This document shows, one piece after another, positions 24,589 to 33,323 of a stretch of DNA of 33,491 nucleotides. Location: NCBI GenBank assembly GCA_948562205.1, contig CAOYAN010000023.1, positions 1-33,491 of the forward strand, written 5' to 3'. This DNA is from an uncultured Clostridia bacterium. Lineage in GTDB: Bacteria; Bacillota; Clostridia; TANB77; CAG-465. Under the pieces are notes generated by a model. That model made no database searches, was not told where the DNA came from, and worked only from the letters and a program-made list of their open reading frames with translations. Each line of letters begins with the position of its first letter. The stretch's first letter is position 1. The translations under genes and the position numbers were made by a program.

Positions 24589-27030
24589 ATGAGTAAAAAC
24601 GATAGGAATAAAAATCAAATTACTACACGACCAAAAAACATTAAAACTAAAAATACTAAAGGTAAAAATTCAAATACTGTAGATGGAAAGCATAAGAAAA
24701 ATAAAAAGCTTGGTTGGAAAATTTTTAGAGTATTTCTATTTACTTGTATTGCACTTGGTATAATAGCAACAGGCATAGTTTTAGGTATTGTTACAGGAAT
24801 AATAGATGATACTGAAAGTGTAGATTTAGAAGAACTAGAACTTTTAAAATTGACAACATTTTTATACGATAAAGACGGAAATGAAATGGGATCTTTATTT
24901 GATAGAGAAAATAGAATATCTGTTGAGTATAAAGATTTACCAACTCATGTAGTTGATGCTGTTGTCGCAATAGAGGATGAAAGATTCTTCTCACACCATG
25001 GCGTAGATATAAAAAGAACAGCAGGAGCTATTGTAACATACATCTTAAATGGTGGTAAATCTAATTTTGGTGGAAGTACAATAACACAACAATTAGTTAA
25101 AAATATCACAAAAGATGATGATGCAAACTGGAAGAGAAAAGTAAGAGAGTGGTATAGAGCATATACACTTGAGAAAAAATTAGATAAGGAAAATATATTA
25201 GAAACATATTTAAATACTATATACTATGGTAATGGTGCATATGGTATTGAAATTGCTGCACAAAGATATTTTGGAAAATCTATAAAAGAGATAGATATAG
25301 CAGAGGCAGCATGTCTTGCTGCAACAATACAGTCTCCAGAAGCAACAAATCCATTTACTAGCGATGAAGCAAAAGAAAAATTATTAAAAAGACAAAAAAC
25401 AGTACTTAGTAAAATGTTAGATCTTGGAAAAATAAGTAAAGAAGAATATGATAAAGCAGTAGATGAAGAATTAACATTTAAAGTAAAAAATATAACTGTT
25501 GGGGAAGTACAATCATATTTTATAGATGCAGTTGTAGAAAGTGTAATATCAGATATAATGGAACAAAAAAATGTTGAACGTGGTGTAGCTATTAAAATGA
25601 TATATACTAATGGATATAAAATATATACAACATTTGATCCAAGTGTACAAAAAGTAATTGATGAGGTATATGATGATCCAAATCTATTCTACACAGATAA
25701 AGCAGGTGACTTTTTACAATCAGCAGCTGTTGTAATGGATCATTCAAATGGTAATGTTTTAGGTATTACTGGTGGAGCAGATAAGAAAACTGGAGCTCTA
25801 ACATTTAATAGAGCAACACAACTTAGAAGACAACCAGGATCTTGTATGAAACCACTTGGTGCGTATGGACCATCATTTGAACTTGGAGTAGCATATCCAG
25901 GAGGTGGACTAGATGATTCACCACTACCATATGGAACATATAATCCAGGAAACTATTATGGTCATTTTAAAGGCTATGTTACAGCAAGAGAAGCACTAGC
26001 ATACTCAATGAACTTACCAGCACTTAGAGCAAATATGAGAGTTGATGCAAAATATGCATTTAACTTTGCAGAAAATTGTGGACTTAACTTAGTATCAGCT
26101 GAGGAGAACAAAAACTCAAATGATGAAAATCCAGCATCTCTTGCACTTGGGGGACTTACAAATGGTGTTACAGTTCTTGAAATGGCATCAGCATATTCAA
26201 CAATTGCAAATGGTGGGTTATATATAAAACCAAAATTCTATACAAAAGTTTTAGATAGACATGGTGAAGAAGTATTAGTAAATGTTTCAGAACCAAAAAG
26301 AGCTATGAAAGATACTACATCATATATGCTTACAAGTTGTCTACAATCTGTATTTGAGCCAGGTGGTACTGCATATGATGGAAATATCAAAATAAATAAT
26401 ATGAGTGTTGCTGCAAAAACTGGTAACACTAATGGGGATATAGATAGATGGTTTTGTGGATTTAGTCCATACTATACAGTCGTTTGTTGGGATGGTTATG
26501 ATATGGTAGGTGGAAAACCTGGAACAAAAGCAATAAGCAGTGTAGATGCATGGAGAACATATCCATATACATCAATGACTCTATTCCAAAGAATAATGAC
26601 AAGAATTAGTGAGGGTCAAACATGGAAAGACTTTGAAAGACCAGTAGGAATAGTTGAGGGAGCAGTGTGTAGAGATTCAGGACTTGTAGCAACAGATGCT
26701 TGTAAGGCTGATCCTAGAGGTGATAGAACAAAAACTGATATTTTTGCAAGCGGAACAGTACCTACTAAGACTTGTACAGTACATAAAATGGTAAAAGTTT
26801 GTAATGAGACAGGTAAAATAGCTACTAAATATTGTCCATCAACTAGTGAAAAATCATTTATTACAAGAGATAGTGTACCATATATATTACCAAATGACTG
26901 GAGCTATATGGCACCAACTGAAAATTGTGATAAACATACTACAAAACAACCATCAAAGCCAAATGTAAATATTTATGATGATGACGACGATGATGATGAT
27001 GATAAAAAAACTAATAATAAAAAGCATTAA
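24589..27030 (+). CDS. Class A penicillin-binding protein (PBP1A type)
   Basis: This bifunctional enzyme polymerises glycan strands and cross-links peptides outside the membrane. It has 813 residues. The cytoplasmic N terminus is basic and one helix lies at about 41-72. The glycosyltransferase domain contains E129 in EDERFFSHHG, GGSTITQQLVKN and YLNTIYYGNGAYGIEIAAQRYFGK. The transpeptidase domain has S418-C-M-K421, S473-M-N475 and K610-T-G612. The C-terminal part has paired cysteines (about 690-765; CRDSGLVATDAC, CNETGKIATKYC), seen in some clostridial class A PBPs, and ends in nine consecutive Asp residues followed by a lysine-rich tail. The start follows GGAGGAG. It is probably co-transcribed with mazF. 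Confidence 0.96.
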   Translation: MSKNDRNKNQITTRPKNIKTKNTKGKNSNTVDGKHKKNKKLGWKIFRVFLFTCIALGIIATGIVLGIVTGIIDDTESVDLEELELLKLTTFLYDKDGNEMGSLFDRENRISVEYKDLPTHVVDAVVAIEDERFFSHHGVDIKRTAGAIVTYILNGGKSNFGGSTITQQLVKNITKDDDANWKRKVREWYRAYTLEKKLDKENILETYLNTIYYGNGAYGIEIAAQRYFGKSIKEIDIAEAACLAATIQSPEATNPFTSDEAKEKLLKRQKTVLSKMLDLGKISKEEYDKAVDEELTFKVKNITVGEVQSYFIDAVVESVISDIMEQKNVERGVAIKMIYTNGYKIYTTFDPSVQKVIDEVYDDPNLFYTDKAGDFLQSAAVVMDHSNGNVLGITGGADKKTGALTFNRATQLRRQPGSCMKPLGAYGPSFELGVAYPGGGLDDSPLPYGTYNPGNYYGHFKGYVTAREALAYSMNLPALRANMRVDAKYAFNFAENCGLNLVSAEENKNSNDENPASLALGGLTNGVTVLEMASAYSTIANGGLYIKPKFYTKVLDRHGEEVLVNVSEPKRAMKDTTSYMLTSCLQSVFEPGGTAYDGNIKINNMSVAAKTGNTNGDIDRWFCGFSPYYTVVCWDGYDMVGGKPGTKAISSVDAWRTYPYTSMTLFQRIMTRISEGQTWKDFERPVGIVEGAVCRDSGLVATDACKADPRGDRTKTDIFASGTVPTKTCTVHKMVKVCNETGKIATKYCPSTSEKSFITRDSVPYILPNDWSYMAPTENCDKHTTKQPSKPNVNIYDDDDDDDDDKKTNNKKH

Positions 27031-27038
27031 ATATATAA

Positions 27039-27066
27039 AGCCTACTTCATTGAAGTAGGTTTTTAA
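27039..27066 (+). terminator. Terminator after the class A PBP
   Basis: CCTACTT (27041-27047) / AAGTAGG (27053-27059), 5-base loop, followed by TTTTTAATT. Confidence 0.88.
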
Positions 27067-27176
27067 TTGTTATATTTAAGACTCAAATATATTTTATAAA
27101 TTTAGAAATTAAGTATAAATTATAGTAAATTATTGTTATATATTGCAAAAAAATATATAATCTGTTAAAATTATAT

Positions 27177-27204
27177 TTGATTGTAAGATAAATTGTGTTA
27201 TTAT
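27177..27204 (+). promoter_or_regulatory. Possible promoter of the envelope operon
   Basis: TTGATT (27177-27182), 16-base spacer, TATTAT (27199-27204), 41 bases before the start. It is a moderate match, in the only gap that could hold the operon's promoter. Confidence 0.45.
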
Positions 27205-27245
27205 ATTACAATTTATTTAATATAATTTAAGAAAGAGGGTAAATA

Positions 27246-28247
27246 ATGAAAAAATTTTTAAAGGTATTTGTTTTATTTTTAATATTCCAGATAATATATA
27301 TTCCACTTTTAGCTATTGGACTTGTATATTATGGACCATTTAAAAATACACGTGAGATGATAGTAACTACAGCTATGACTACAATGTCTCATCAATATTT
27401 TGCAACATGGTTTTTAAGTGAGGAGCAAATTCAAGAAATATTAAAAAGAAATAGACCACAAGAAGAAATTGATGATCAAGATTTAGATAAAATTGATATC
27501 GCAAACAAAAATACTAATATAACTGATGCAAAAGAAGGTATTGAAATAGTAGATATTAGTACTAGTACATATAAAGGATGGCTTATGATAGTAGATGATC
27601 CATCACGTGTTAAGATAGCAACAGCACCTCGTATGGGAACAGTTGGTGCTACAACTTCACAAATTGTTGAATCTTATGATGCAATTGCAGGAATAAATGC
27701 AGGTGGTATAGAAGATGATGCACTAAGTAATGGTGGTACACCATCAGGTCTTTTAATAGAAGATGGAGAATTAAAAACTCCTGATGCAGTATATGGTACA
27801 TTTTCTGCGGTTGGTCTTGATAAAGAAAATAGAATGATAGTATCAAATAGTATAACATATGCAAGAATGCAAGAGCTAGGTGTAAGAGATGCAGTATCTT
27901 TTAATCCTGTAATTATAGTTAATGGGCAGCCAACAATATATTATGGAGATGGTGGTTGGGGAATTCAACCAAGAACAGCTATAGCTCAAAGACAAGATGG
28001 AACAATACTTATGTTAGTTATTGATGGAAGACAAACTGACAGTATTGGAGCAACACTTAAAAATGTTCAAGACATATTACTTGATTATGGTGCATATAAT
28101 GCGTTTAATTTAGATGGTGGAGCTTCTGCTACAATGGTATTTGATTCAAAACTTGTAAATCATCCAAGTGATATAATGGGAGAAAGATATGTTTCTTCAG
28201 CATTTATAGTAACAAAGCCAAAATCTAAAAATACTGCAAGTAAATAG
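27246..28247 (+). CDS. Phosphodiester glycosidase (NAGPA-like) family protein, membrane-anchored
   Basis: The 333-residue protein has an uncleaved N-terminal helix at about 5-28, so it is anchored outside the membrane. The NAGPA-like domain is clear: INAGGI (about 150), PSGLLIEDGEL, FNPVIIVNGQP, PRTAIAQRQDGTILMLVIDGR, GATLKNVQDILLDYGAYNAFNLDGGASATMVFD and VNHPSDIMGERYVSSAFIV. The family includes the mammalian uncovering enzyme and bacterial exopolysaccharide enzymes that act on GlcNAc-phosphodiester linkages. In Firmicutes the substrate is generally not known; a surface glycan or teichoic-acid-like polymer is a reasonable inference from its neighbour uppP. The start has AAAGAGGGT upstream. 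It is first in an operon with the two following genes. Confidence 0.9.
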   Translation: MKKFLKVFVLFLIFQIIYIPLLAIGLVYYGPFKNTREMIVTTAMTTMSHQYFATWFLSEEQIQEILKRNRPQEEIDDQDLDKIDIANKNTNITDAKEGIEIVDISTSTYKGWLMIVDDPSRVKIATAPRMGTVGATTSQIVESYDAIAGINAGGIEDDALSNGGTPSGLLIEDGELKTPDAVYGTFSAVGLDKENRMIVSNSITYARMQELGVRDAVSFNPVIIVNGQPTIYYGDGGWGIQPRTAIAQRQDGTILMLVIDGRQTDSIGATLKNVQDILLDYGAYNAFNLDGGASATMVFDSKLVNHPSDIMGERYVSSAFIVTKPKSKNTASK

Positions 28248-28278
28248 ATATAAAACTTAAGAAAAGTGAGGTAAATTA

Positions 28279-29361
28279 ATGGGAAGAAGAGAAGGTAGTT
28301 TTAACGATGAGATTAAAAGAAAACCAAAATCAAGATTAAAGGGAATTTTAAAATATATAATTTCATTTACTATAATAGGAACTTTAATAACTGTACCCAC
28401 TCTTATGTATATAGATAATTTTATTTATAAAATATCTCAATCAAGCATAAATAGTACAGTAAGAACATCTAAAAATGAAGAAATTACAAATGCATTAAAT
28501 ATTTCCTTAGATGATAGTGCAACTGATCTTCAAATATCATATAACAATAAATATTATACATATTTAAAAGATTCTAAAATATATATAAATGACTTAAAAA
28601 CTGGAGAAAATATTCATATAATTGAAGAAGAGTATCCTATATGTTATTATAATTTATTGTATGATAAAAATATGATAATGTATTTTGTAGAATTTGAGGG
28701 CAGAGCAGCCTCAACATTAACACTTAATACATATGAAATTGATTCAAAAAGACAGGCAGAGTATAATAGCTTTACAGTGTATAATTTTTCAAAAATAAAA
28801 GATATGAGTATGTCACCACTTATAAATATGATATATATTAATGTAGAGACTAAGACACAATATTCAAGCAATAATATTATTTATAAAATAGATTTATTTA
28901 ACAATATGTCACAAGTAAAATCAGGTGTTATAATAGATAAGATGTTTATGTTACAACATAAAGATAGGATATATTATGAGGATACATATTATAACATATA
29001 TTCTGGAGGATATAGTACGTTAAATCTATTTAAAGATGATGTTACAATGATAGGTTTAGATGAAGATGATAATTTATATTTCTTAAATAATGAAACAAAA
29101 AATAAAGTATATGTAGTAAATAGTAATAAACTTATAAATACTATCGAACTTAGTGATAGCGATATTGTAGATACATATACAAATTATCAAGGAGTATATT
29201 TAATATATCCAACATATATATTAAATGTATCAGGAAAGGATCCATACAAAAGAATAGGTAAATTATCTAAATATGTAACATTTGAAGCTGTAAAAGGAGA
29301 TACTATGTATCTTAGAACAAAAGATAATAAACTTATAAGTACAGAATTACTTGATAATTAA
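28279..29361 (+). CDS. Single-pass exported protein of unknown function, probably beta-propeller-like
   Basis: I do not recognise this 360-residue protein. A basic N terminus (about 1-24) is followed by one helix at about 25-45 and an extracellular domain with short repeated strand units, each of the kind YNNKYYTYLKDSKIYINDLKTGENIHII, KIYKIDLFNNM or DNLYFLNNETKNKVYVVNSNK. Such 'value, label, value' strands are typical of beta-propeller blades, but I cannot count a consistent number of blades. The start follows GTGAGG. It lies 31 bases after the glycosidase gene and 13 bases before uppP, so it should work with them at the envelope. Confidence 0.78.
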   Translation: MGRREGSFNDEIKRKPKSRLKGILKYIISFTIIGTLITVPTLMYIDNFIYKISQSSINSTVRTSKNEEITNALNISLDDSATDLQISYNNKYYTYLKDSKIYINDLKTGENIHIIEEEYPICYYNLLYDKNMIMYFVEFEGRAASTLTLNTYEIDSKRQAEYNSFTVYNFSKIKDMSMSPLINMIYINVETKTQYSSNNIIYKIDLFNNMSQVKSGVIIDKMFMLQHKDRIYYEDTYYNIYSGGYSTLNLFKDDVTMIGLDEDDNLYFLNNETKNKVYVVNSNKLINTIELSDSDIVDTYTNYQGVYLIYPTYILNVSGKDPYKRIGKLSKYVTFEAVKGDTMYLRTKDNKLISTELLDN

Positions 29362-29374
29362 GGGGGAGTGAGTC

Positions 29375-30214
29375 TTGTTTATAGAAATTTTAAAAGCTAT
29401 CTTTATTGGAATAGTTGAGGGAATTACTGAATGGCTACCAATAAGTAGTACAGGACATATGATACTTGTAGATGAATTCATGAAAATGAATATATCTGAT
29501 GAATTCAAGGAATTTTTCCTAGTTGTAATACAACTTGGGGCAATTCTTGCAGTAGTAGTGTTATACTTTAAAAAGTTATTTCCATTTGAATTGAAGAAAG
29601 TGGATGGAAAAAGTAAAATAACTTCAAATAAAGATACATGGATTTTATGGGGAAAAGTACTTGTTGCTTGTATTCCTGCTGGAATAATTGGACTTTTATT
29701 TGATGATATATTGGATAAATATTTATATAATTCTATAACAGTAGCACTAATGCTAATACTATATGGTATATTATTTATAATTGTTGAAAAAAGAAATAAA
29801 GGTAAAGAATCAAAGATTAATAGTTTAAAAGATATAACTTTAAAGACAGCATTAATAATTGGAGTATTTCAGATACTTGCACTAATACCTGGTACTTCTA
29901 GATCAGGAGCTACAATTCTTGGTGCAATACTTATTGGAACATCAAGAGAAATAGCAGCAGAATTTACATTTTTCCTTGCAATACCAGTAATGGCAGGAGC
30001 AAGTCTATACAAATTACTTAAATTCATTGTAAAAGGTGTAGCAATGAGTTCTACAGAATGGGGAGTACTTGCTTTTGGAACTATAACAGCATTTATTGTA
30101 TCAATGATTGCAATTAAATTTTTAATGAGATATATTAAGAAAAATGATTTTACAGCATTTGGTTGGTATAGAATTGTACTTGGTATAATAGTATTACTAT
30201 TTTTCTTTATATAG
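29375..30214 (+). CDS. uppP: Undecaprenyl-diphosphatase (BacA/UppP)
   Basis: This membrane phosphatase recycles the lipid carrier undecaprenyl diphosphate to the monophosphate (EC 3.6.1.27) for peptidoglycan and other surface polymers, and is linked to bacitracin tolerance. The 279 residues and about eight helices fit. The two signature loops are present: EGITEWLPISSTGHM near residue 14 and PGTSRSGATI near 178. The start is TTG 29375 after GGGGGAGTGAG, which overlaps the stop of the preceding gene, so translation is probably coupled. Confidence 0.97.
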   Translation: MFIEILKAIFIGIVEGITEWLPISSTGHMILVDEFMKMNISDEFKEFFLVVIQLGAILAVVVLYFKKLFPFELKKVDGKSKITSNKDTWILWGKVLVACIPAGIIGLLFDDILDKYLYNSITVALMLILYGILFIIVEKRNKGKESKINSLKDITLKTALIIGVFQILALIPGTSRSGATILGAILIGTSREIAAEFTFFLAIPVMAGASLYKLLKFIVKGVAMSSTEWGVLAFGTITAFIVSMIAIKFLMRYIKKNDFTAFGWYRIVLGIIVLLFFFI

Positions 30215-30222
30215 GAAATGAT

Positions 30223-30247
30223 AACAGCAGACTTTTGGTCTGCTGTT
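30223..30247. terminator. Hairpin between convergent uppP and the HD gene
   Basis: A perfect 10-bp stem AACAGCAGAC / GTCTGCTGTT with a 5-base loop lies between two convergent genes and overlaps the stop codon of the minus-strand gene. T-tracts are short on both sides, so a bidirectional terminator is likely but not perfect. Confidence 0.7.
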
Positions 30248-30818
30248 ACTTGTCATCATTTTCTAATAAGAAAGTATTAACAATATTTCTTAAGTCATTA
30301 AATATTGGTATATTAGCATTTTCATAATCATATATAATGCTATTACACATAGAAGAATAGTACCATAAAATATCTTTTTTAGGGGCATTAAACTTTGTCC
30401 AAATAATTTTTCCCTGTGTTTTTATTTCTTTTTGAAGAGTAAGTAAATTATGTATTTTATCTGCTGCACATATTACTTTAGAGTTAATAGATGCATATTT
30501 TATATTTTGCATATGTTCTTGTTTTCTCTTTTTCCACTCTATATTTTTTGGTGGTTCAGTAAGATCTAAAACATATGAAGCTATTCTAACTCCAAAATTT
30601 GAAATAATATCATTTACAGTAATATTTTTACAATCTTCTAAAACATCATGAAGTAGGCCTGCTACAACTACATCATTATCATATCCATAACTTTGAAGTA
30701 TCATAGCAACACCAAAGGGATGAATAATTTTAGGAAGCCCATTTGATTTTCTAATTTGACCATCATGAGCTTTCGTAGCAAAATCAATAGCTTTAAAAGT
30801 TCTAATATTATAGTTCAT
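30246..30818 (-). CDS. HD-domain protein, probable small alarmone hydrolase (RelA/SpoT-like)
   Basis: The 190-residue protein consists of one HD domain resembling the (p)ppGpp hydrolase domain of RelA/SpoT enzymes. Visible residues are AHDGQIRKSNGLPKIIHP with H33, GLLHDVLED with H57-D58 and E61-D62 (the metal and catalytic positions in Rel hydrolases), and ICAADKIHN with D120. There is no synthetase, TGS or ACT domain, so it would be a stand-alone hydrolase (Mesh1 type). It may instead act on another phosphorylated nucleotide. It is the only clear minus-strand gene in the window and runs toward uppP. The promoter region is shared with the divergent response-regulator gene. Confidence 0.82.
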   Translation of the reverse strand: MNYNIRTFKAIDFATKAHDGQIRKSNGLPKIIHPFGVAMILQSYGYDNDVVVAGLLHDVLEDCKNITVNDIISNFGVRIASYVLDLTEPPKNIEWKKRKQEHMQNIKYASINSKVICAADKIHNLLTLQKEIKTQGKIIWTKFNAPKKDILWYYSSMCNSIIYDYENANIPIFNDLRNIVNTFLLENDDK

Positions 30819-30863
30819 AATTATACCATCCTTTCAAGTTTGATAGATAAAATATTTTTCTAA

Positions 30864-30872
30864 ATTATATCA
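30864..30872 (-). promoter_or_regulatory. Extended -10 promoter for the HD gene
   Basis: On the minus strand TGATATAAT is a full extended -10 element, about 50 bases before the start codon. The -35 match at the proper distance is poor. Confidence 0.5.
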
Positions 30873-30971
30873 TATTTGTCAATCTATTTTATATTTTTTC
30901 TAATTTTAAAAATTTTCTTTATTTTTTAAAAAATATAAGATATAATAATATAAAATGAGAGGATTGATATT

Positions 30972-32006
30972 ATGATGACATATAGTGAATTAATAAAAAA
31001 TATAAATATTTTATTAGTAGATGATGATGAAGATTATTTAATTATGACCAATGCTTTTTTAAAGCAACTAGGATATAATGTTGATACTGCAATAAATGGT
31101 AAGGATGCTTTAGAAATGCTAAATAGAAAAAATTATCAAATATTACTACTTGATTACTTTATGCCTGAGATGAATGGAGAAGAAGTAATTAAAGAAGTAA
31201 GAAATATTGATAAGGAAATAATAATAATACTTCAAACTGGATTTTCTGGACAAAAACCTCCAGTTGAGACAATGCAAACACTAAATATACAAAATTATTA
31301 TGATAAAACTGAAGGAATTGATAAACTAAACCTAGAACTTATATCCGCAGTTAAAATATTTAATCAACAAAATGAGATAGAACTTGATAGATACAGACAA
31401 AATGCAATAGCTAATTTAATGTCTTCTGTAGCTCAAGAAATAAAGGCAAATCTTTTATCTGTAAGTGCAGGAATTGAAGTGACAAACATGTTAATTCAAG
31501 ATAAAAGTTTAATGATAGAAAATGAAAATATAGAAAAATTAAATAGTTCATATATAAGAAGTAGGGAATCTCTTGGAAGAGTTGACAAGGTACTTACTGC
31601 TATTATAAATCAATCAAATAATGCCACAAATCAAGTTATGAAGGATAGTGATATTGTTGATATTATAAAACTCATGTTAAAAACTACATCTTATGATAAG
31701 GGAATAGAATTAAATACAAAAGTATCTTTGAAAGCAGGAAGTTATATAAGTGGAGCAGTAAATGATATTTTATTTATTGTTTGTGAAATATTAAGAGAAA
31801 TTATGGAAATAAGTAATAGTGGAAGTAGTATTTTATTTGTACTTACGGAGGATCAAGATAATTGGTATTTTAATATTTCAAGTACTAATATATCAAAAAT
31901 AAATTCATCTAAAGTATATCTAATTAAAAGACTTATTGTCTCTCTTGAAAGTGTGGAGCTTGAAATAAATGATGATAAAATAAATATAATGTTAAAAAAA
32001 GTATAA
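30972..32006 (+). CDS. Response regulator with degenerate histidine-kinase-like C terminus
   Basis: The 344-residue cytoplasmic protein begins with a REC domain: acidic pocket VDDDED (about 16-21), phospho-acceptor D61 in LLLDYFMPEMNG, T89 and K112. The C-terminal part looks like the core of a histidine kinase. The helix LMSSVAQEIKANLLSVSAGIEV corresponds to the DHp region, but Q155 stands where the phosphorylated His is expected. The following 120 residues have the general alternation of a HATPase domain, but its N and G boxes are not recognisable (EILREIMEISNSG). It therefore probably receives a phosphate and transmits the signal through a pseudokinase-like dimer rather than DNA binding. 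No partner kinase is in the window. A TATAAT lies at 30941-30946 and GAGAGG precedes the ATG. Confidence 0.82.
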   Translation: MMTYSELIKNINILLVDDDEDYLIMTNAFLKQLGYNVDTAINGKDALEMLNRKNYQILLLDYFMPEMNGEEVIKEVRNIDKEIIIILQTGFSGQKPPVETMQTLNIQNYYDKTEGIDKLNLELISAVKIFNQQNEIELDRYRQNAIANLMSSVAQEIKANLLSVSAGIEVTNMLIQDKSLMIENENIEKLNSSYIRSRESLGRVDKVLTAIINQSNNATNQVMKDSDIVDIIKLMLKTTSYDKGIELNTKVSLKAGSYISGAVNDILFIVCEILREIMEISNSGSSILFVLTEDQDNWYFNISSTNISKINSSKVYLIKRLIVSLESVELEINDDKINIMLKKV

Positions 32007-32056
32007 AATTAAGTGTAGTCTAAATGAAGCAGACTACACTTAATTTAGCTTTTTGT
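32006..32056 (+). terminator. Strong terminator after the response regulator
   Basis: A perfect 16-bp stem (32006-32021 with 32031-32046) has a 9-base loop and is followed by AGCTTTTTG. Confidence 0.93.
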
Positions 32057-32116
32057 GTTGTCAATTGAAGTATTATAATTTTTTCTTAAAAATTATGAGC
32101 AAAGATTACATAATGT

Positions 32117-32145
32117 TTGACATTTTCCCAAAATTATAGTATAAT
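32117..32145 (+). promoter_or_regulatory. SigA-type promoter of duplicated cassette, copy 1
   Basis: TTGACA (32117-32122), 17-base spacer, TATAAT (32140-32145). Nearly the same region precedes copy 2. Confidence 0.85.
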
Positions 32146-32189
32146 ATTTAGCAAAACTGTTAAAACAATCGACAATAGGAGGTAGTTTA

Positions 32190-32636
32190 ATGAAGGATGC
32201 AAATACTTTGCGGGAAGTAGTAGAAATTAATCGTAAAACGAGAGATGAACTTTTAGAAAGAGATGCAGATAGAATTTTAGATTTTTGCGAATCTGCATTA
32301 AAAACATATAGTGTTCCATATGATGTAAAAGATATCTGTATATATTTTGAATATATTAGCGATGATTTTTCTGATAAAAAGCATGTTAGCGTATGTGCTG
32401 AAGAAAAATCAATAAAGGAGATCATTGAAGAAAATTCTGACTGTGAATATAAAAGCTATCTTAAATTAGAGGATGGAATGGAACGTTGTAAGAGTAAGAC
32501 ATTTTCCGGCGTAGGAATGATAAATCGTAAAAAATTTCTTGCTCTTAGTGCTAACCTTGAGAAAAGGGGACTCTATTGCTGTGCCAAAATGCTTAATAAT
32601 AAAGTAGGTTGTTTTGCAGTAGTACTTGAATTATAA
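32190..32636 (+). CDS. Unknown small protein, tandem paralogue 1
   Basis: This 148-residue soluble protein is not recognised. The start follows AATAGGAGGTAG. It has no signal peptide or membrane segment. The N-terminal half is a charged helix (KDANTLREVVEINRKTRDELLERDADRIL). The C-terminal block FSG-x(5)-(N/D)-x-KKFL-x-LS-x2-LEKRGLY-x-C-x-KM-x(6)-FAV-x-LEL is shared with the neighbour at 32811-33272, and so are the MKDAN start and DICIYFE in the middle. It is a monocistronic gene with its own promoter and terminator. Confidence 0.8.
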   Translation: MKDANTLREVVEINRKTRDELLERDADRILDFCESALKTYSVPYDVKDICIYFEYISDDFSDKKHVSVCAEEKSIKEIIEENSDCEYKSYLKLEDGMERCKSKTFSGVGMINRKKFLALSANLEKRGLYCCAKMLNNKVGCFAVVLEL

Positions 32637-32668
32637 AATAATTGGATTAATAATTTGAAAGGAAAAGT

Positions 32669-32708
32669 AAGGTCACTAACTATATTTAGTTGGTGACCTT
32701 ATTTCTTT
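32669..32708 (+). terminator. Terminator of duplicated cassette, copy 1
   Basis: AAGGTCACTAACTA pairs with TTAGTTGGTGACCTT through one G-U pair and is followed by ATTTCTTTATT. The sequence recurs almost exactly after copy 2. Confidence 0.85.
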
Positions 32709-32738
32709 ATTCTTAATCGCCGCAAGATTACATAATAC

Positions 32739-32767
32739 TTGATATTTTTTAAAAATTATAGTATAAT
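32739..32767 (+). promoter_or_regulatory. SigA-type promoter of duplicated cassette, copy 2
   Basis: TTGATA (32739-32744), 17-base spacer, TATAAT (32762-32767). From the -10 to the start codon it is nearly identical to copy 1 (AAAACTGTTAAAACAATCGA and AATAGGAGGTAGTTT). Confidence 0.82.
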
Positions 32768-32810
32768 ATTAACAAAACTGTTAAAACAATCGACAATAGG
32801 AGGTAGTTTT

Positions 32811-33272
32811 ATGAAGGACGCAAATAGTTTGCGAAAAGTAGTAAAATTTGATTTTAAGCAGGGAGATGAGTTTTTAGAAAAGATTGCTGATAATATTTTA
32901 GACTTGTTCGAAGCTAAATTAGAAAAAATTGAGATTTCCAAGGAAACAAAAGATATTTGCATATATTTTGAAAAAATTAGCAGGGATTTTTTAAACTTTA
33001 GTGATGCTAAAATATGTACTGAAGAAGAATCAATTAAAAAAATGGCAAAAGAAGGTACATATTGGCATAATTATCCAAAATATCTTCCATTAGAATATGG
33101 AATGGAACACTGTAGTAAGGAACAATTTTCAGGGAGGAAAAATGTAGACTTAAAAAAATTTCTTGATCTTAGTGATATTCTTGAGAAAAGAGGACTCTAT
33201 AGCTGTGTCAAAATGGGACACTGGCATCAAGGTTATTTTGCAGTAATACTTGAACTGCATAATGAAAATTAG
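32811..33272 (+). CDS. Unknown small protein, tandem paralogue 2
   Basis: This 153-residue paralogue of the 32190 protein starts MKDANSLRKVVKFD. The ATG at 32811 is chosen because AGGAGGT precedes it; a longer frame from 32739 would start at the -35 box. The C-terminal block is well kept (KKFLDLSDILEKRGLYSCVKM, then GYFAVILEL), while the middle has diverged (WHNYPKYLPLEYGMEHC against YKSYLKLEDGMERC). Higher conservation of the C-terminal half and of the promoter than of the middle suggests a functional pair with diversified specificity, but no function can be named. Confidence 0.8.
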   Translation: MKDANSLRKVVKFDFKQGDEFLEKIADNILDLFEAKLEKIEISKETKDICIYFEKISRDFLNFSDAKICTEEESIKKMAKEGTYWHNYPKYLPLEYGMEHCSKEQFSGRKNVDLKKFLDLSDILEKRGLYSCVKMGHWHQGYFAVILELHNEN

Positions 33273-33285
33273 GCTTGATTTAAAA

Positions 33286-33323
33286 AAGGTCATTAACTAT
33301 ATTTAGTTGGTGACCTTATCTTT
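33286..33323 (+). terminator. Terminator of duplicated cassette, copy 2
   Basis: The same hairpin as at 32669-32700, with AAGGTCATTAACT pairing to AGTTGGTGACCTT and a TATCTTTA tail. Confidence 0.85.

Noticed and set aside
32739..32810. N-terminal extension of the second tandem paralogue
   Set aside because: It also starts in the -35 box; the ATG at 32811 has AGGAGGT and matches the MKDAN start of its paralogue.
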